Part shown: positions 63,407 to 64,000 of the stretch, piece after piece | Layout of the letters: each line of letters begins with the position of its first letter | Numbering within the stretch: the stretch's first letter is position 1 | From: JAJPKK01 sp963844635 | GTDB taxonomy: Bacteria > Pseudomonadota > Alphaproteobacteria > Rhizobiales > Xanthobacteraceae | Length of the DNA stretch: 64,000 nucleotides | Direction of reading: 5' to 3' | NCBI GenBank assembly: GCA_963844635.1 | Contig: CAWJPD010000005.1 | Span: forward strand, 372,001-436,000 | Notes under the pieces: generated by a model | Seen by the model: only the letters and a program-made list of their open reading frames with translations | The model's database searches: none | What the model was told of the DNA's origin: nothing | Made by a program: the position numbers and the translations under genes

Positions 63407-64000
63407 TGTTGGTGCGAACCGTGATCATTGGCAGCTTGGTTTGGGCACTGCTATCGACGTTAGCCGTCTCGGAGCCGTTGGTCGTCAAGATCGGCTACAT
63501 CGGCCGCGTCGAGAAGAAGACCTCCATTTCCCTGCTTGACGTACCGCCGGCAAATGACGGCGTGGCGGGCGCGCGCCTCGCCCTGGATGATAACAACACG
63601 ACGGGCAAATTCCTCAACCAGCAGTTTTCGTTGGTCGAACTGGGGATGGCGGAAAAAGATGATCCTGCCAAGCTCGTTTCTGGCATTGCCGAGGACGGCA
63701 TCTCCTTCGTCATTACTGATGTTTCGGCCGACGATCTCCTCCAGCTGGCTGATGCGGGGCGGACGCGCGGTCTCGTCTTTTTCAATGCTGGGGCGACCGA
63801 TGATCGGCTGCGCGAAGAGGACTGCCGGCCCAATGTGATCCATGTCGCGCCGACCCGAGCCATGCTGGCCGACGCTCTTGCGCAATACCTCGTGACGAAG
63901 CGGTGGCGGCGATGGCTCCTCATCGTCGGTTCCCACGATGCGGACAGGCTTTATGCCGACGCCTTGCGTCGTGCCGCGATGCGGTTCGGCGCCCGGATTG
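63406..64000 (+). CDS. Periplasmic substrate-binding protein of a PQQ-dependent alcohol-dehydrogenase-type system (cut by window edge)
   Basis: ATG 63406 opens a frame to the window edge (198 codons). Signal peptide MLVRTVIIGSLVWALLSTLA with cleavage near VS-EP. The mature part resembles branched-chain amino-acid binding proteins of the type linked to PQQ-dependent alcohol dehydrogenases: DVPPANDGVAGARLALDDNN, AEKDDPAKLVSGIAEDGISF, ATDDRLREEDCRPNVIHVAP and KRWRRWLLIVGSHDADRLYA. Such proteins bind a ligand in the periplasm next to XoxF/ExaA/Mxa-type genes. Most of the C-terminal domain and all neighbours lie beyond the window. This assignment is from memory of the family. Confidence 0.7.
   Translation, partial: MLVRTVIIGSLVWALLSTLAVSEPLVVKIGYIGRVEKKTSISLLDVPPANDGVAGARLALDDNNTTGKFLNQQFSLVELGMAEKDDPAKLVSGIAEDGISFVITDVSADDLLQLADAGRTRGLVFFNAGATDDRLREEDCRPNVIHVAPTRAMLADALAQYLVTKRWRRWLLIVGSHDADRLYADALRRAAMRFGARI

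Noticed and set aside
1..64000. Insertion sequence, prophage or integrase genes
   Set aside because: No transposase, integrase or phage structural proteins were recognised; only non-coding palindromic repeats and one tRNA-side scar.

Overview
The window looks like chromosomal DNA of a GC-rich alphaproteobacterium, most likely order Hyphomicrobiales (Nitrobacteraceae/Xanthobacteraceae type). This is inferred from the Porin_2-type porin, an RlpA and an L,D-transpeptidase typical of that group, an fdsGBACD formate dehydrogenase operon, and a dispersed palindromic repeat carrying GCATGATC/GATCATGC arms. No rRNA, phage, transposase or CRISPR array was seen. One tRNA (Arg, CCT anticodon) is present.

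Layout. 1-4.3 kb: aromatic FAD monooxygenase (cut by the window edge) with a glyoxalase-fold partner, RlpA, a 2-hydroxyacid dehydrogenase and a broken lipoprotein gene. 4.5-11.6 kb: ComEC, an ABC exporter with a NEW3-domain partner, and RimO. 12-21.5 kb: porin, a cysteine-cluster/TPR/GT41 glycosyltransferase locus and small secreted or hypothetical proteins. 21.7-29.5 kb: a signalling block with a CHASE2 nucleotide cyclase, a SpoIIE-type phosphatase carrying a cyclic-nucleotide-binding domain, a two-domain VOC protein, and a SulP transporter carrying both STAS and cyclic-nucleotide-binding domains. 29.7-40.5 kb: L,D-transpeptidase, amino-acid binding protein, GT2, membrane proteins, PepSY protein, a glutathionylspermidine-synthase-like/DUF350 operon, CoA transferase and HNH nuclease. 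40.6-50 kb: esterase, an ABC importer lacking a binding protein, lipoprotein, a tandem pair of secreted paralogues, a large secreted hydrolase and the tRNA. 50.3-55 kb: His-Asp-rich CDF zinc exporter, amidase and a Tat-exported solute-binding protein. 55-62.2 kb: NAD-dependent formate dehydrogenase operon with FdhD and a LysR regulator. 62.3-64 kb: MgtC-like protein and the start of a periplasmic binding protein that resembles those of PQQ-alcohol-dehydrogenase systems.

A striking property is the number of broken reading frames: about 18 loci carry a lesion, roughly 24 apparent indels plus three in-frame stops (TAA, TAG and TGA, one each). Conserved protein sequence continues in another frame, often returning to the first frame within a few hundred bases (ComEC, NEW3 protein, porin). 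This fits uncorrected sequencing error better than gene decay, but raw reads are needed to decide. Where a gene is split I give the full reconstructed span.

The most interesting biological proposal is the 22-29 kb block: a membrane nucleotide cyclase next to two cyclic-nucleotide-binding effectors, one a STAS-type phosphatase and the other a transporter with a STAS domain that keeps the DSS motif. Together they could form a self-contained cNMP-controlled anion-transport circuit. That is inference from domain composition and gene order.
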